64,000 nucleotides of DNA, from the NCBI GenBank assembly GCA_951799425.1, contig OX637394.1, positions 2,553,501 through 2,617,500 on the forward strand, in the 5' to 3' direction. Each line of letters opens with the position of its first letter. The stretch's first letter is position 1. The position numbers and the translations under genes are program-made. Of the stretch, positions 23,085 to 36,195 are shown in pieces. The notes beneath the pieces were generated by a model. The model saw only the letters and a program-made list of their open reading frames with translations, made no database searches and was not told the origin of the DNA. This stretch comes from Ilex aquifolium. Lineage: Eukaryota > Streptophyta > Magnoliopsida > Aquifoliales > Aquifoliaceae.

Positions 23085-25045
23085 TTAGCTTTGGAAGTAT
23101 GATGTTTTTGTATGCTGCAAGTGTTTTGCTATATTTTCCCTCATAGTTCTCCCAGTTGGGTCGACTTGCTTGCAGCATTGTTCTACGTAGCCTGAATCGT
23201 GATGACCAAACAAGGCAACATCTGCACGCAAACTGTCTCCACAGTCTATAATAATATTGTGAAGCAAACAACAGACCAAAATGATACTGGGTAGTTTCCG
23301 CTTATCGGGTCTCCACATAACCTTGTTAAGAATTCTCCAACTGCCCTTTAATTGTAAGAATGCGTTCACTGCAACCGACCTCACAGCCTCGTGCACTGCA
23401 TTAAAATCAGACATTGCAGCTGAAAGGCCATTGCTTTCACAAGAAGTCATGAGCCAGGGGAGAAGAGGATAGCCAATTCCGCCTACTATAAATTCTCGAA
23501 TCTCCAATCCATCAGATAACGTTCTTACATTTCCATTCAAACGTTCACCGCCCTCACATAGTTTGTAAAACCCTGAACACCTCAGGAGTCTTGAAATAGA
23601 CATGCCCCCAGGCCAACCAGTAACAATATCAAGAAATCTCATCTCGTTGTCAAAAATTCCTTGTAAGAACATGCTGTAATTTTTCTCTGGGTCACACCAA
23701 TCATCAGAAGTTTGAACAGCTGGAAGAGTCATTATAATGTGTGTTGCATCAATAGCTCCACAACAGTTGGGCAAACCAAAGGATTCTTCAAATCTAGATT
23801 TGATTTCCTCCATTCTAGCTGTGTCAGGCCATTGAAGATGGTGCTTTGCACGTTCTTCTAGTGCCTCAATGAATCTCCAAGTCACCTGAGAAACAGTAGA
23901 CTGGCCAACTCCAAAGGAAGCTCCCACTGAAACTTGGGATTCACCAGATGCCAACCTTCTCAAGGCAATAGCAACTTGTTTCTCAACGCTAAGAAGCCTT
24001 CCCTCAATATTGATAAGACCTGAAGGAGGTCTTGACACGAGGTCTTGTCTTACGAGTGAACAGATGTAATCGAAAGTCTTCTTCGATACTCGAAAGAAAT
24101 ATTTGAATCCTTCTGCCTCATCAGAGGGTATTGTTGAACCTGCAGGTTCGACTTAAATGAATAAAATTTAACAAGACTTCAAAAATCCAAGTCAAAGAAG
24201 TAATTCTCAACAACAAAGACATATAGCACAAATAGAAAGAGGCAGATAGACGGGGAGGAAATCACACAAGAAAGTTTCACTCTACTACTTAATCAAGAAA
24301 TCAGAAATCATGAACTTGACCTCAAATTCTTGATCACTGAAAGTGAACAAGGGCTGCCGCCGCTATTACAGGGTTTTTTTTTCTCCAACAAAGAAACAAA
24401 AAGAGAGAGAAGCAAATGCAACCCAACTTTTTTTTTTTTGAACTGGATGTAACCCAACTTGAAAATCATGATGGTAAACCAAAGCAGAATGTTTACTCAA
24501 AACCTTGATCATGCCATGATTGTAGAATAAATGCCCTTATGGATTCGTTAATAAAGAAAACAACATGCAGAGAGACAGATAAATAGAGTCGCAACTGGCT
24601 AATTTTACCTTAACAAAGAACAAAATAACATAGAAAGTGGAGATCAAATTTCAAAAATTCTTAACCACAACACCATGGTAGAACTGGAACAAAACCCTCA
24701 CGAGTTCTTACTCAATAAATCAACTACAGTGAGACGAATTAACAATGAAACTCTCACACTGACATTGAATCATTAAGCCCAAGAACATGAATTTATATCC
24801 TATACAAACAAATACCCATACGGTTGATATCCACAAATTTGTAAATCTCTTTCTTCTATGAAATCAGAAAACAGAATGCATTAATGAATCAAGAAACCTG
24901 GGGCTGGGGAGTTCTTGTTCCAGAAAGTATCCCACCAATCGGAATCGATAGCTTTGTTATCGATAGGAACTACACTAAAGCTTCTGCTTTTCTTCAATTT
25001 CTTTGAATCTTTTTTCGTTTTCTTGGATTTCTTGAGAGGAGCCAT
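23085..25045 (-). CDS. ALP1-like protein, domesticated PIF/Harbinger transposase
   Basis: Two exons, 25045-24898 and 24139-23085, join in phase to about 400 residues. Exon 1 has a Lys-rich, nuclear-localisation-like start (MAPLKKSKKTKKDSKKLKKS) and a DSDWWDTFW motif. Exon 2 has KTFDYICSLV, a helix-turn-helix-like region (ASFGVGQSTVSQVTWRFIEA) and the DDE_Tnp_4 nuclease fold with GAIDATHI, PEKNYSMFLQ, FLDIVTGWPGG and the end motif LVCCLLHNIIID. Plant ALP1 and ALP2 derive from Harbinger proteins and associate with Polycomb repressive complex 2. The expected second catalytic Asp after GWPG is replaced (GMSISRLL), so it is unlikely to cut DNA. The gene lacks terminal repeats and has an intron, as expected for a host gene. 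Which ALP paralogue it is I cannot say. Confidence 0.9.
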
Positions 25046-25326
25046 CGAAGCGAAGACTCAAATCTCCGCCGTTTGTCAGGTGGGCAAATCTTTACACCAA
25101 TGCTGATCTGCAACAAACTGAAGGAAACATAAGAGAATTTGGGTGTTGTATATGTATTTGATGCACAGGAAACTGAAGAACGATGATGGAACCAAAGCTT
25201 CCCTCTTTGATATGCCCACTGTGCTAGCGACGAAGCACAGGATGGACTGGATTCATATGCCCACTCATTCTAACATTTTTCACACCGCTCTCTCCCACTC
25301 CCACCGACTTTCTTAAGTTGTGTCGT

Positions 25327-26880
25327 GAGCATCTCCGGCCTTACTTTTTTTTTTTACTTGTGGCTAAAAAATTCTTATAAACTTGGCTTAATCTCAAATT
25401 CACTTTAAAAAGATCGTTTGGATCTTAATTTTTATTCTCAAATATCAAAAATTTTAATTTGTATTTTTAAAGATAAAAATTTTTAGTTTACACAGATAAT
25501 AATTTATATCAATACGCACCTCAAGTTAACGGCCGTCAATTTCTGTCTAAAATTAAATGAATAAATTATATTTAAATCTTCTTATACTTGTCACTTAATC
25601 ACCGAATTCTTCACATTTAAAATATTGCACCTATATCTATTGAGAATTCAAATATGATTAAAAATATTTTTCCAATTAGGCATTCAAATAATTCTGTTTA
25701 AGTGATGTATTGCATTAAATATAAAAAAACATTATATAAATACTTATATTATATTGGACATTCAAATGGTAAGCTTGATTTTGAACTTTAGAGTATAATA
25801 AACTCACAAAATAAAGGGTAGTATGAAATACTAATTTTTTATTAGGATAAAATCATATTTTTTAACGTTTAATATTAACAGATATTAACGAAAATGGGTT
25901 ATGTGTTACATATGTATAAACGTCAAGAGGTTTAGAAGTAATATTCTAAATGTGAAGAGGATCCAAAAAATTAAGTGACAAGAGTGAGGAGATCTATGTG
26001 TAATTTATCATTTTAGATGACAAACTAACGGCTGTTAGTTTAAGATACGTATTGATACAAATTTCTATCTTTAAGAGTGCAAATTGAGATTTTTGATATA
26101 TAAAAGTGCAAATTGAGATTTTTGATATATAAAAGTGCAAATTGCGATTTAAACGATCTTTAAGGGTGTAATTTGAGATTAACCCTAAAAACTTTATTCA
26201 AATATGGATATTAAATAATTTTTTTTGAAACTCAAATTAAAGAAGATTCAATTCTTTACTATTTTTATTAATTGTGATATTACACCATCTTTTAAATATC
26301 TAATTATTACATTTACCCTCTTTTAAATTTGAGTTTATCCTCATTTAAAAAAAAGTTTTTCTTCCTTTAAATTTGAGTTTCTCCATTTGAGAAGTCTATA
26401 CCAAATTAAATTTTTTTACCCTTTTTTGTTATTCAAATTTAGATAAGGGTTTGAGTCTCTATTGAAAATGGTCTTACTTTTTTTTGTACTCTTTTTTTAA
26501 AAAGGGATAAAAAAAACTCTTAAAAACCTTCTCCAATAATATATACTCATACCAAATGAAAAGAAACTCAAATCAAGGGAGACTCAAATCCTTACATTTT
26601 TTTTATCAATTGTGATATTACACCCTCCTTTAAAGATTCAATTATCATATTTATCCTTTTTCAATTTGAGTTTGTCTTGATTTCAATTTAGATTTCTTAA
26701 TTGAAGAGGTCTATACCAAATCAAGTTTTTTACTCAAATTTTGAGTAAGGATTTGAGTCTCTATTGCAGATAGTCTAAGAATATTAAGACTCAATTTTTT
26801 ACTTACATTTAAATTAATATTCGAGAAAAAAACTTATTTAAATTAAAATTTTTAAAAAGGGTAAGGGTTGGAGATACTTT
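25327..26880. mobile_element. Degenerate TIR element containing the foldback element
   Basis: GAGCATCTCCGGCCTTAC at 25327 is answered by GTAAGGGTTGGAGATACTTT ending at 26880. The GAGCATCTCCAAC type of end is common in plant MITEs, often PIF/Harbinger. No clear target duplication is left. The right part holds two diverged direct copies of about 220 bp, near 26,230-26,478 and 26,565-26,775, each ending with a GGATTTGAGTCTCTATTG-like stretch. Confidence 0.4.
25385..26185. mobile_element. MULE-like foldback element with long inverted repeats
   Basis: The ends GGCTTAATCTCAAATT (25385) and AATTTGAGATTAACCC (to 26185) are inverted, and the similarity continues inward past AAGATCGTTT. The 9-bp flanks TATAAACTT (25376-25384) and TAAAAACTT (26186-26194) match at 8 of 9, the duplication length of Mutator-like elements. 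Near the right end the unit AAAAGTGCAAATTGAGATTT is repeated. It has no coding capacity. Confidence 0.6.
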
Positions 26881-27622
26881 AATATTAGAAAAACAATAGG
26901 AAAAAAAAAGAACCTTTTCAAATAGCCCACTAATGAGGTAAGCTAGAAATTAATATTTTGATTACTCAATGAGATTGATAAATTTTTAGATGAATAATTA
27001 TAGAGATAAGAAGTGAAAAAGGATAATGTTAGTTTTTTTTAAAAAAATATTAATCAAGTAAAAATTGGCTACATGGGTAATTTAAGAAAATTAGATTGAA
27101 TTTTCTAAGTTAGTAACTCAAAAGTTTGATAATTAAGTAAATTGAGAGGGCATGTTTTCCAAGTCTTTTTATTACAATTTAATTCTTTTATCTATATAAA
27201 CAGATTAAAGGGTCAGACCTTATTCAAATGTTTCAAATGTTTCTTTCCATAATCAGGGGCATATTAACACATATATAAATAACGATATCAACAAACCATT
27301 TTTATTTTAAATTCACCCCTATTTCACGGTCATTTGTGATATGTCAAACCCTAGTAAGATTTTTCGTTTACATCGAATTAAATCACATACTCGTAGCCCC
27401 GTCAACCCACAAATTCATATGACATATATAGATGAAGCCAACAACAAAAAGGAACCCAGTGGCATTTTCATTATGAATCCGAAAGGCTTTCAGTATATAC
27501 TTTCAAACATGTGAGCTATATATATATATATATATATTCAACAAATTACACAATGTTGGGGAATTAAAAAGCTTCCAATTTCATCCTAAGTCAACAGCAT
27601 CCTTTTATGATTCAATGGAAGT
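26881..27622. other. AT-rich spacer downstream of the sulfate transporter
   Basis: No gene is seen. A short TA run lies at about 27515-27536, near the 3' end of the transporter gene. Confidence 0.5.
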
Positions 27623-30600
27623 TTAGACATTATTGCTCCGAGTCTCTGATTCATCTGCCTTCTGTTGTTTTGGTTTGCCTGTGTGAAGCATGAAGTTGCA
27701 TGCCCCAACAGCCTCTCCCACAGTCAGATATATCCATTCCTCGCCTATCGACTCGATGAACTTTGCCTTATGGAGCTTCTTCACCACCTCCCCTGATGGA
27801 TTGGCCAGTACCAGCTGCATACAAAGGTAGAAATACACATTTAAGAGTTGGACTAGTGTTTGGTGAATCGTAAACTTATACGTCCTGAGTTTAAGTTCGA
27901 GCTGCATAGAATCCGAGTTTAAATGATGTACCGCTTAGTGGGTGATTGCATATATGAGGCTTGCAATACAGCTATGAGTCTAAAAGTATGCGGTCACGCA
28001 GGGTCTGAATGATTCCTAGTGTTACAAAAACAAAAGAAAAACCAGATGTACCTTGAGCCCTCTTCTGTCAATGTTCTTTTGAAGCTCTTCAACCATGCTT
28101 ATCCCACTTGTGTCAATGGTACCAACGGCTGTAAATCAAAGATTGCTTGGCAGATTAGAATTGACCTAGCCTCTATGCATTTCTGCTTCATAAAAAAAAA
28201 TGAATTTCTGTAATAAAAACTATCTGGATTTCCCAAATTTTTCACTTACCACCCATATCAAGTATGACATATTGTAGGCTGGTTTCTCCGTAGGATTTTA
28301 CCCTGTCTTCCTCCTCATGGATCCATCTCGATATCCTAAAAACGAGTGCTTATGGTGAGTCTAACAAAATATACACTGAATTTGCAAAGCATCACTACAT
28401 ATATCAGAATTCTGAGCCAAGCTCATAATTCTGATATACTTAGTCGAGTCTTCGGTAGTACCTTTCTCTTAAATAGCCTGCATTGGCGAAGTAAATGGGA
28501 GCATCAATCTCAAGTATGAGAATTCCTGGAACTCGGGTTGCATTCGCATATTGATCCACGCTTCTATAGATCATGGAATCCGGGATATTGCCAAGCACCA
28601 GTGTCCTTGGTCTTGCAACATATAATAGTACCCTCAGCAAAGATAACCCTACCTGCATTGCACAATTTATTAGATAATAGTGACCGCTTGCAGATTATTG
28701 TGTCGGGTTTTGATAAACAGTTGTGCTTACCGAGATGACCAAGCCAATCGTGACGCTGCCAAAAACGACACCAATGTATGCACTGATGCATACTAAGAAG
28801 TCGAATTTGTCGATGTGCCATAGATGAATTGCTGCTTGGTAGTCTATAAGGCCGAGCATGGCGGCGATTATAATGGATGATAATACCACAAGAGGAGTGT
28901 AATGGAACAATGGTGTTAAGAATAAGAGTGTGACCATGACTGCCAGTGCCATGACAATGTTAGAAACTGCTGTCTTGCATCCTGCATTGAAGTTCACTGC
29001 CGATCGCGAAAACGGCCCTGAAGTACATTTCATTCAGCCACAGGTCAGCAAATTAAAGCAAACTAAACCATCAGGTGAACTCCTGGTTATCGTCTTACAA
29101 CTGATCATTTTGTGCAAAAATTCAGATATTGGTAAATAGATTTATACCAGTAGTGAGATAACAGGAAGTGCAAGAACCAGCAATATTCATCATTCCAATA
29201 GCAATCATCTCTTTGTTCCCATCAATATGGTAATTCCTGAACATAGCAAAGCTTCGGCCAACTGCGATTCCTTCCTGTATCATAGCATAATTTAAGTTAG
29301 TCATAACCCAAACAGGAAAAGCCAATTACATTCTGTTGTGCTAAGGTTTCCATAGCTTGAATAATTGTATACCCTTTCGTTTCTAGTTTTATTTTTATTG
29401 TTATTGAATGCCCAAGTTTAGTCGAAATAATCCAACTCTAAATTTAAACTCTATATGATATTGTTTCATTCATGTAATTACCAATACTTCTAGGTAGAAG
29501 ATATTAGCAGAAATTCATATAATGCACGAGATTTAAATCCCTGCCCAACCTCGAAACCCCCTCCCCCCCCGGCGCGCCAAACCCTCTACTCTCCTATTGT
29601 TGGAATAACGATGTGTTATGTTCGTGCTTTTGTTTTTGTTTTCATTTTTTTTGAAAAACAACAACAAAAATGGATTCTGCTGCATTGCTACTTACCCACC
29701 AAACAAAAACAAGAAAGCATTATGAACAAAAGATAAAGGGCAGGGGGGGGGGGGCTCACCGCTAGGGCTATGACACCCGTGACTATGCCGGTTTTGAGGG
29801 CCGTTGACAGATATTCTGACCCAAAAGCTAAATCCATTAGTGATGGAGGATTTAGCCCTTTCTTCAAGTGCCCTATCTGTATGTACACATAATGCCACAT
29901 GATACACCATATCAGAACTCTAATGTTTTAAAAAAAAATCAAAAACATTAAAGCAAAAAGTAAAAAGACCCACCAATCAGAACTTTTCGAGTTTGGCCTA
30001 CTGCAATTATAATATTTTTTTTTCTATTTTTTTTAGTTCTATCATTTATTGAATATTAGTTAGAGTTACTGGATATCACTTGGAAACTAGGATTGGAATC
30101 GAAATAGAATTAATGAGTTTTTATTAAATTTTAGTAGATTTAGGAGTTAAATGGGGTAAACACATTTTACTCATACAAAATTACTTAAATATAATTTAGA
30201 CATGATATAAACTTGATATAATAAAAAATTCCACATATATTATAAATTATTTGAATACGAGTAAAATAAATTTTAGCACAATGTCATACCAAACCAACAT
30301 ACCATAAATTATATCAACCCTAAAATTATTAATAGAAGATATAGTGGCCCTACCGATCAAGACTGCAGACATTCCAATTTGAAACTTGGACCCATAGTCC
30401 ATGTGGGCCATACTAATTTTTTTTTAGTTACAGTCAAGTGTGTTCAGATCAGTTTATGTACAGTTCGATTAATTCTTTTTCGGATTTGGTCAAAGACAGA
30501 CCGTTTACACAAGAACTAAAATATTCATGAAAAATAAATTTCTTATAACTTAACTTTAAAAAATTGTGAAAATTCCATCATACTAATTGTTGAAGTAGGA

Positions 30601-32353
30601 TAGATACCCATGTGATTGTAAATTGGCCCACTTACCAATTTTATTACAAGACGAACACAAGACTCCAAAAAACACCAACACAAAAACCACAAAATGAGAA
30701 AAAGGACAACAATAATGCAGATGTAGATTCGTACTGATCAACTCAGCAGATTTAAGTAAGGTAGTCTCTTGACCATCCAACATGCACGACTGTGACATGG
30801 TACCCATTGGTACCAACGATAAGAGAGAGTGGTGGTCCAATCCACTGCTGTTGGACGGCTTTGATGAGCACACCCATCATCTGTATATGCTTGGAGGTAT
30901 ATTCAAATAGTACCCACAAATTATTTTTCGTATTATATTAAAAATAATTTGCAACAATAGATTTTTATCAGTTCATGTATATAGAGTGACTGATCATGAA
31001 AATAAGAAAACAAAGTAGAATAATGAAAGAAAAATGGTATGATATGAAAAAGAATAATATGTTTGTATCATAGTTGGACCAATGCTACATAGCAGAGAGA
31101 GAGAGAGAGAGATGAGGAATTATAAGAGTGCTCACCACTTGGACACCATGTTTTTCAGCGTGAGTAAGGTAGGCAAGAAGACTTCCCAAGACAACAGACG
31201 TAAGAGGAGCCATTGCTGATATCCAAAAGAGCTTTGGTCTTCTCTTGCTCTGCAGTTTGTGAAATATTGTCATTTTTTTACCATCCAAATCTATACAACA
31301 AAGACTCAAATTAATATAATTTCATCCACAGTCGAAACTAGGATAATGCACGAGGCATGATACCCAAGTCTCAAAAAACTAAAATTCTCATTAGTGATTT
31401 CATATATTTTTTTCCCTTGCCCGCACAGGTTTGATATTCACTAATAGTATTTTTTTATTGAAAAATGCTATTTGGATCTTATTTAAAGAGTTAATGATGT
31501 ACAACTATTGGATTGATTGTAGGCTACATCTAACATTGGAACTCATAACTAATCCAATAGTTATATTGAAACAACATCATTAGGTCCTCAAATAAGGTCT
31601 CTATAGCATTGCTCTTTTTTATTGGTTTCTCACTATGAAGTTTTTAGTTCCATCGTCGTTTCCTTCTTTGTTTCTCTCCAAAAGATAACTATGTGTGTGA
31701 TTCGGTATGTGACTATTTTTCATTTCTTTAACCAGCTAAGACAAAGAGAATATCTAGTATCAATAGTACTATTTGTATCTAATTAATAAATTTAACTTTT
31801 TAGACCATTGAATTAATAATCAATTTCACTCAATATTAAAATTCATTGTTAATCTGATGACTAAAACGTATAAGTTTCAAATAAATTTGTAAATCTTTTG
31901 CTTTAACAAATTGGGAGTGGGAGCAGGTTAGAGTTGAAAACGAGACTTGTTAGAATAAAAATGGAAAAAGGTGCAACTTAATTATATATGTGATTATTGA
32001 AGCCAACAACCAACCATTCCCTTGAATTTTTAAATTTAAAAGTTTACCCCATTTTCTTAAAACCTTTTGACAATAGAGCTGTCATGACTTTTGGAGGGCA
32101 AGCTTGGATGACTAACCTACTAGCTAGGCTGTTTAGATCATAATATAAAATTTGGTAGATTTATTTACTTACAAAGTACTTAGCTAGCAGGAGGTAGAAA
32201 AGGAAACAGCATCCCAATAGAGCACTTTCCCATCTCCACTGCAATGAATATCACCACCAGATAAGAACAATGGCCAAACGCCAGAAAATTATGCAATATA
32301 AACATCAACAAAAAATGTAAGATATCTTGCATAAAATTTCTATATATATACAG

Positions 32354-32404
<51 letters not shown>

Positions 32405-32681
32405 TATGGGTTTGGCTGAATACAGAGCGCATGACAGAGACAAGGTCGGTTCCATGAGTAAAATGGTCAAGCCCGAGTAGCCCTTTGAGCTGTTGAAGGC
32501 ATACCACGGTGGCTGCTCCTGCCATGAAACCTACTATGGCTGCATGTGATAGAAAATCCACTATAAACCCTAGCCTGCAATAAACAACGCAAAATAATTT
32601 TTCAGAGAAGACAACAACAAACTTGGCTTTTAAAAAAAGATCATATGAAATTTAACATAAAATACCATTTCATTATCCATT

Positions 32682-32715
<34 letters not shown>

Positions 32716-33678
32716 AACATGCATGTTCCATTTCTTGTAAAGGCCCCATTCAGACCAAAATGACGTACCTTTTGAACTAATTATTGCCAAACTACGCAAA
32801 CCAAACACTTCAAAAGAATTAAAACATCTCCTTCGACTGTTTTATTAACTTGTACCAACCTTAAGATGCCCAATGAAGCTTGGAAGACTCCGGCAAAGAA
32901 TGTCGCCGTGAAAGCAAGGTGAAGATAAAGCTGTGGATTCTCAATGGCATTAACTTCCTTCCCCAACATCGAACCTATGAGAAGTGATGCAACAGCAACA
33001 GTACCCACTGCCAAATCTCTTGAACTCCCCATCATCGTGTAAACTACCGGCGGAATAAAGCTCGAATCTGCATGTTCAAACACACAATCCTCAAAAATTT
33101 ATTAACAAGCCATATCAAAACTTGCTCAATCTATACCCGACCATTTATAATCATATATAGTAAAAAATATATCATGTATAAGTCGTATTTAGTTGAGATT
33201 AATTAGATTTGTATCGTATTTTTTCGGGTTGGTGTCAACCTATTTACTTCACTAATTACATATCGGCTTCATGTGTATGAAGAATTAACAGGGCTATTTA
33301 CAGGACTATAATGCTTTGTCCATGAAATTTATAGGACTTACATAGGCCAAGAATAGGTGGCAAGTTGGCTAGTTTAGCATAACTAATTCCCTGAGGGATT
33401 GCGAGGCTGGCTATGGTGATTCCGGCGATGAGGTCAGCTTTGAAGAACTCGAAACTGTAACGCCCACCCCAATCAAAGATCGGAAAGACATACTGAAGGC
33501 CCAGTACTAGTTTCCGAGATGGTGGCTGGTCCTTAAACTGCCGAAGTGGGTCATCGGGGAAAAAAGTCTCCTTGAGGGAGGTTTTCAGTGACTTGAAAAA
33601 TGGTTGTGGTGGTGGAATTGCAACGCGATGTGCGCACTCGATGTTCATTGATGGATATTCGTAATCGGGGTTACCCAT
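27623..33678 (-). CDS. SULTR3;1: SULTR3-type sulfate transporter, 12 coding exons, complete
   Basis: Proton-coupled anion transporter of the SLC26/SulP family; SULTR3 members act in sulfate transport of plastids and other sites. Exons, minus strand: 33678-33342, 33067-32860, 32574-32403, 32238-32173, 31249-31136, 29876-29760, 29274-29148, 29017-28731, 28652-28462, 28335-28250, 28128-28052, 27814-27623. All junctions are GT-AG and in phase; the protein is 657 residues, the usual length. It shows a cytosolic N-terminus (FFPDDPLRQFK), the SulP signature IASLAIPQGISYAKLANLPP, multiple membrane helices with MMGSSRDLAVGTVAVASLL, and a C-terminal STAS domain (from about residue 490) with LILEIDAPIYFAN and GTIDTSGIS. 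The start MGNPDYEYPS and ending resemble SULTR3;1; close paralogue SULTR3;2 is possible. Confidence 0.93.
30418..30565. repeat. SINE-like remnant in a sulfate-transporter intron
   Basis: A T-run, then GTGTTCAGATCAGTTTATG, GTTCGATTAATTC and GGTCAAAGACAGACCG. The same order occurs near 4,055 and 39,062, so this is a dispersed family. The Au-SINE relation is by memory of its GATCAG and CGACTAAT motifs. Confidence 0.4.
32357..32402 (-). repeat. CT microsatellite abutting the exon-3 splice donor of the sulfate transporter
   Basis: On the gene strand the exon ends CATAAG and the intron begins GTCTCTCTCT, with about 22 CT units following. A second run of the same type lies at 32683-32714 in the previous intron. 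The donor thus lacks the usual GTAAGT. Confidence 0.85.
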
Positions 33679-33942
33679 CAGTAGGGTATATTAAGTTGGA
33701 GGCTATTGCAGTAAACTAAGAAATGGTTGTGTGTGTGTGTGAGTGAGAGACAGAGAGAGAGAAAGAGAGGTGCAGGTATTTATTGGTACAAGGCTAGTCA
33801 AGTGTAGATTGGTGCTATGAATCTTTATTGACGGTAGGTGTGGTAATATTTGGGTGGTTTTGCCAAGTATGGTGGTGGTGGTGGAAGTGGAGGTGGAGGA
33901 AGGTTTGCAAATTGCAATTGGACTGAGCATGGTGTTTGTGGG

Positions 33943-33951
33943 GTTTATATA
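33943..33951 (-). promoter_or_regulatory. Candidate TATA box of the sulfate transporter gene
   Basis: TATATAAAC reads on the minus strand about 265 bases upstream of the ATG. Transcription from about 30 bases downstream would give a leader with a CT/CA-rich stretch (33720-33770). It is the best TATA match in the 350 bases upstream of the start. Confidence 0.45.
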
Positions 33952-33969
33952 ATGGAGGAGAAGCAGGGG

Positions 33970-35327
33970 ATATGTCAGTATGTTGTGGGACCTAATCAAC
34001 CAAACAATGCCACGTAATTTATGTTTATTTTTTTGAAATGAAATGTTTTAAATTCAATTAATACCTTTGGTTAACAAAATGAATATGTATTCAACACTAT
34101 ATTTTTTTTTTTTGTTGAGTATTCAGCACTACATGAAAATAAAGAAACTACTCAGAATTCTAAGATTATTCTAATCTTTTTATCATTTTTTATAAATCCA
34201 GATAAAGAAAAAAAATTAGTTAACATGGGCATGGTTTGAAGAATACAAAAACATACGTTTTTAACAAAAATGGAAAATTGAAGAAATAAAATGACAAAAT
34301 TTCTAAATTTGTGGGTACTGAATGCTTAAAATTTCAGAAAGAATCGGTGGTCTGAAATTGTACTACCGATAGTGTTTAACTCAAAAAAATCAAAGAAAAA
34401 TTTAATGGGTAGACTTACGGTTTATATAATATGAAAGATGGGTGGTGAGATTAGGGTTTTGAAAAATATAAGAAATTAAGAAGATGGAAGGTGAAAAGCA
34501 AAAAACTTGCCTACAGACCTTCAAATGATTTGTGAAAGCTTTGGTGGTGGTCGGCGATGGAAGCAGTGTTGTAGAGAAAGGCAAGAAGAGGCAGAGAACA
34601 AGTAGTCAAAGAAGTATTTTAATTTTGGATAGGTTAAAAAGTTACCGTTAGAAATTTGGTATAGAATTTGAGTCTGCTTCAATTTGGGTCAAGAATAAGT
34701 TTTGTCTTGATTTGGTATAGGTTTGAGTCCAAGGTTGGAGAAATTTTTTAAGTCATTTTGACTTAAATTTAAATTTGAGTCTACATTTGAGTCAAGGTTG
34801 GAGATGCTCTAAGAAGTATATTTATTTTAAGTTATAAATTCAGACATCTTGAGTTTGAATTTTAATATTTTTTTAGGATCAGATTATGAAATTTTTTTTC
34901 CTTTTAAATACCCTAATCTCAATGTAAATAGCTTGTTTTTGGCTAAATAGAGGAGGAAATTAGTCGAGATGTGCATAAACTGGTCCAAACATCCTTAATC
35001 ATTAAATCAAGAGAAAAAAAACAGTATATTTGTTCTAAATTTTCACATTGCCCACGTTGAAGGTTTTTCAGTCTCCTTAAGGAGGAAATATTCATTCAGC
35101 CCTTATAGGGCACCGCGTAACAATATCACATGATATTCATATTTAATGATAAATAAATTATCACAACATTGGCTTATGAGATATACATATTAATTTTTTT
35201 TTTAAAACAATTCTGACAAATAAAAAAAATTAGTTAAAAATAAATAATAATTTATAAATAATATACATCATATAAAATTGTCATTTGATAGTCCATGAAC
35301 ACAAGATGTTTATGTTCTCCTAACTAA
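33970..35327. other. Intergenic, MITE remnant
   Basis: No gene is seen. Near 34,640-34,812 is sequence ending GGTTGGAGATGCTC then TAA, a lone right end related to the element at 25,327-26,880, with inner motifs AAATCAAGACAAAACTTATTC and TATACCAAAT on the minus strand. Confidence 0.4.
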
Positions 35328-35912
35328 GAGCAACTTCAACTCTACTCAGTAAAATAGTTATTCAAAATATATTTAAGTATTGAATTCTTTACTTTAGTTA
35401 GCTATTTTTTAAAATTCACTTCAACCACGTTCTCTATTTTAGCTAACTACTTCAACTAACTTTAACTAACTTTCAATAATATAATTCAAAAATGCCTAAT
35501 TTTATCTCAGACCTAATTTTTATTTCAAACCTAAACTTTAAATATCTCATATCTAATTTTATTTTTATTTTTTTTGCTGGTTCTCATACCTAATTCAAAA
35601 AAGTCAAAAAATTCCAATTCGGCAAAGGACGCAGAGCGATTGAAGGGAGAGAGCAGCTTCACCTAAAGTGTGTGTCGTTGTGCAAAAATGGAGGAAGGAA
35701 GACATACCTGATAGGGAAGGAAGCAGAGCGACTGAAGGGAGAGAGAGTCAAATAGCAACTGATGAGTAATTGGCCTCTCCAGATCTGACTAGGATGAAGA
35801 CCTCCAATTATTTTGGCGAAGAGACTAGCTAGTGGGTTGGAGCATCAATTTTATAATTTTACACGCCATAATAGTTAAAAAGACTGAATACCGAATAGCC
35901 TTGGAGTTGCTC
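35328..35912. mobile_element. PIF/Harbinger-like MITE with TAA target duplication
   Basis: The ends GAGCAACTTCAACTCTAC and, inverted, GAGCAACTCCAAGGCTAT are flanked on both sides by TAA (35325-35327 and 35913-35915). A 3-bp TAA/TTA duplication is typical of PIF/Harbinger. Its right half holds two direct copies of GCAGAGCG(A)(T/C)TGAAGGGAGAGA. It has no coding capacity. Confidence 0.65.
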
Positions 35913-36142
35913 TAAAAGGGAAAGAATAGTGGGAAATGACTGGTGACGGGGCTAAATCTCATTGGATATAATGGCTCTTGAACTTTTATCCTGACACGTG
36001 TTGGGTAATCATCCAGTGCTTTTCTGAAATTTACCAGAAGATATTCTCATACTGATATCATATCAGTGATATGCGAAGGATCCTAACAGGTGCATTAATT
36101 CTGGTTTAATATTCATTTGATTTGCCTTTATTTTGCACACCT

Positions 36143-36195
36143 AACAGGACCAACCCACTTGACAAAAAAAAAAAAAACAGGACCAACCCACTTGA
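36143..36195 (+). mobile_element. Poly(A) tract between 20-bp direct repeats
   Basis: AACAGGACCAACCCACTTGA at 36143-36162 is repeated exactly at 36176-36195, with C and 14 A's between (sharing the last A's). This is the footprint of target-primed reverse transcription with only the poly(A) tail inserted. Confidence 0.6.
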
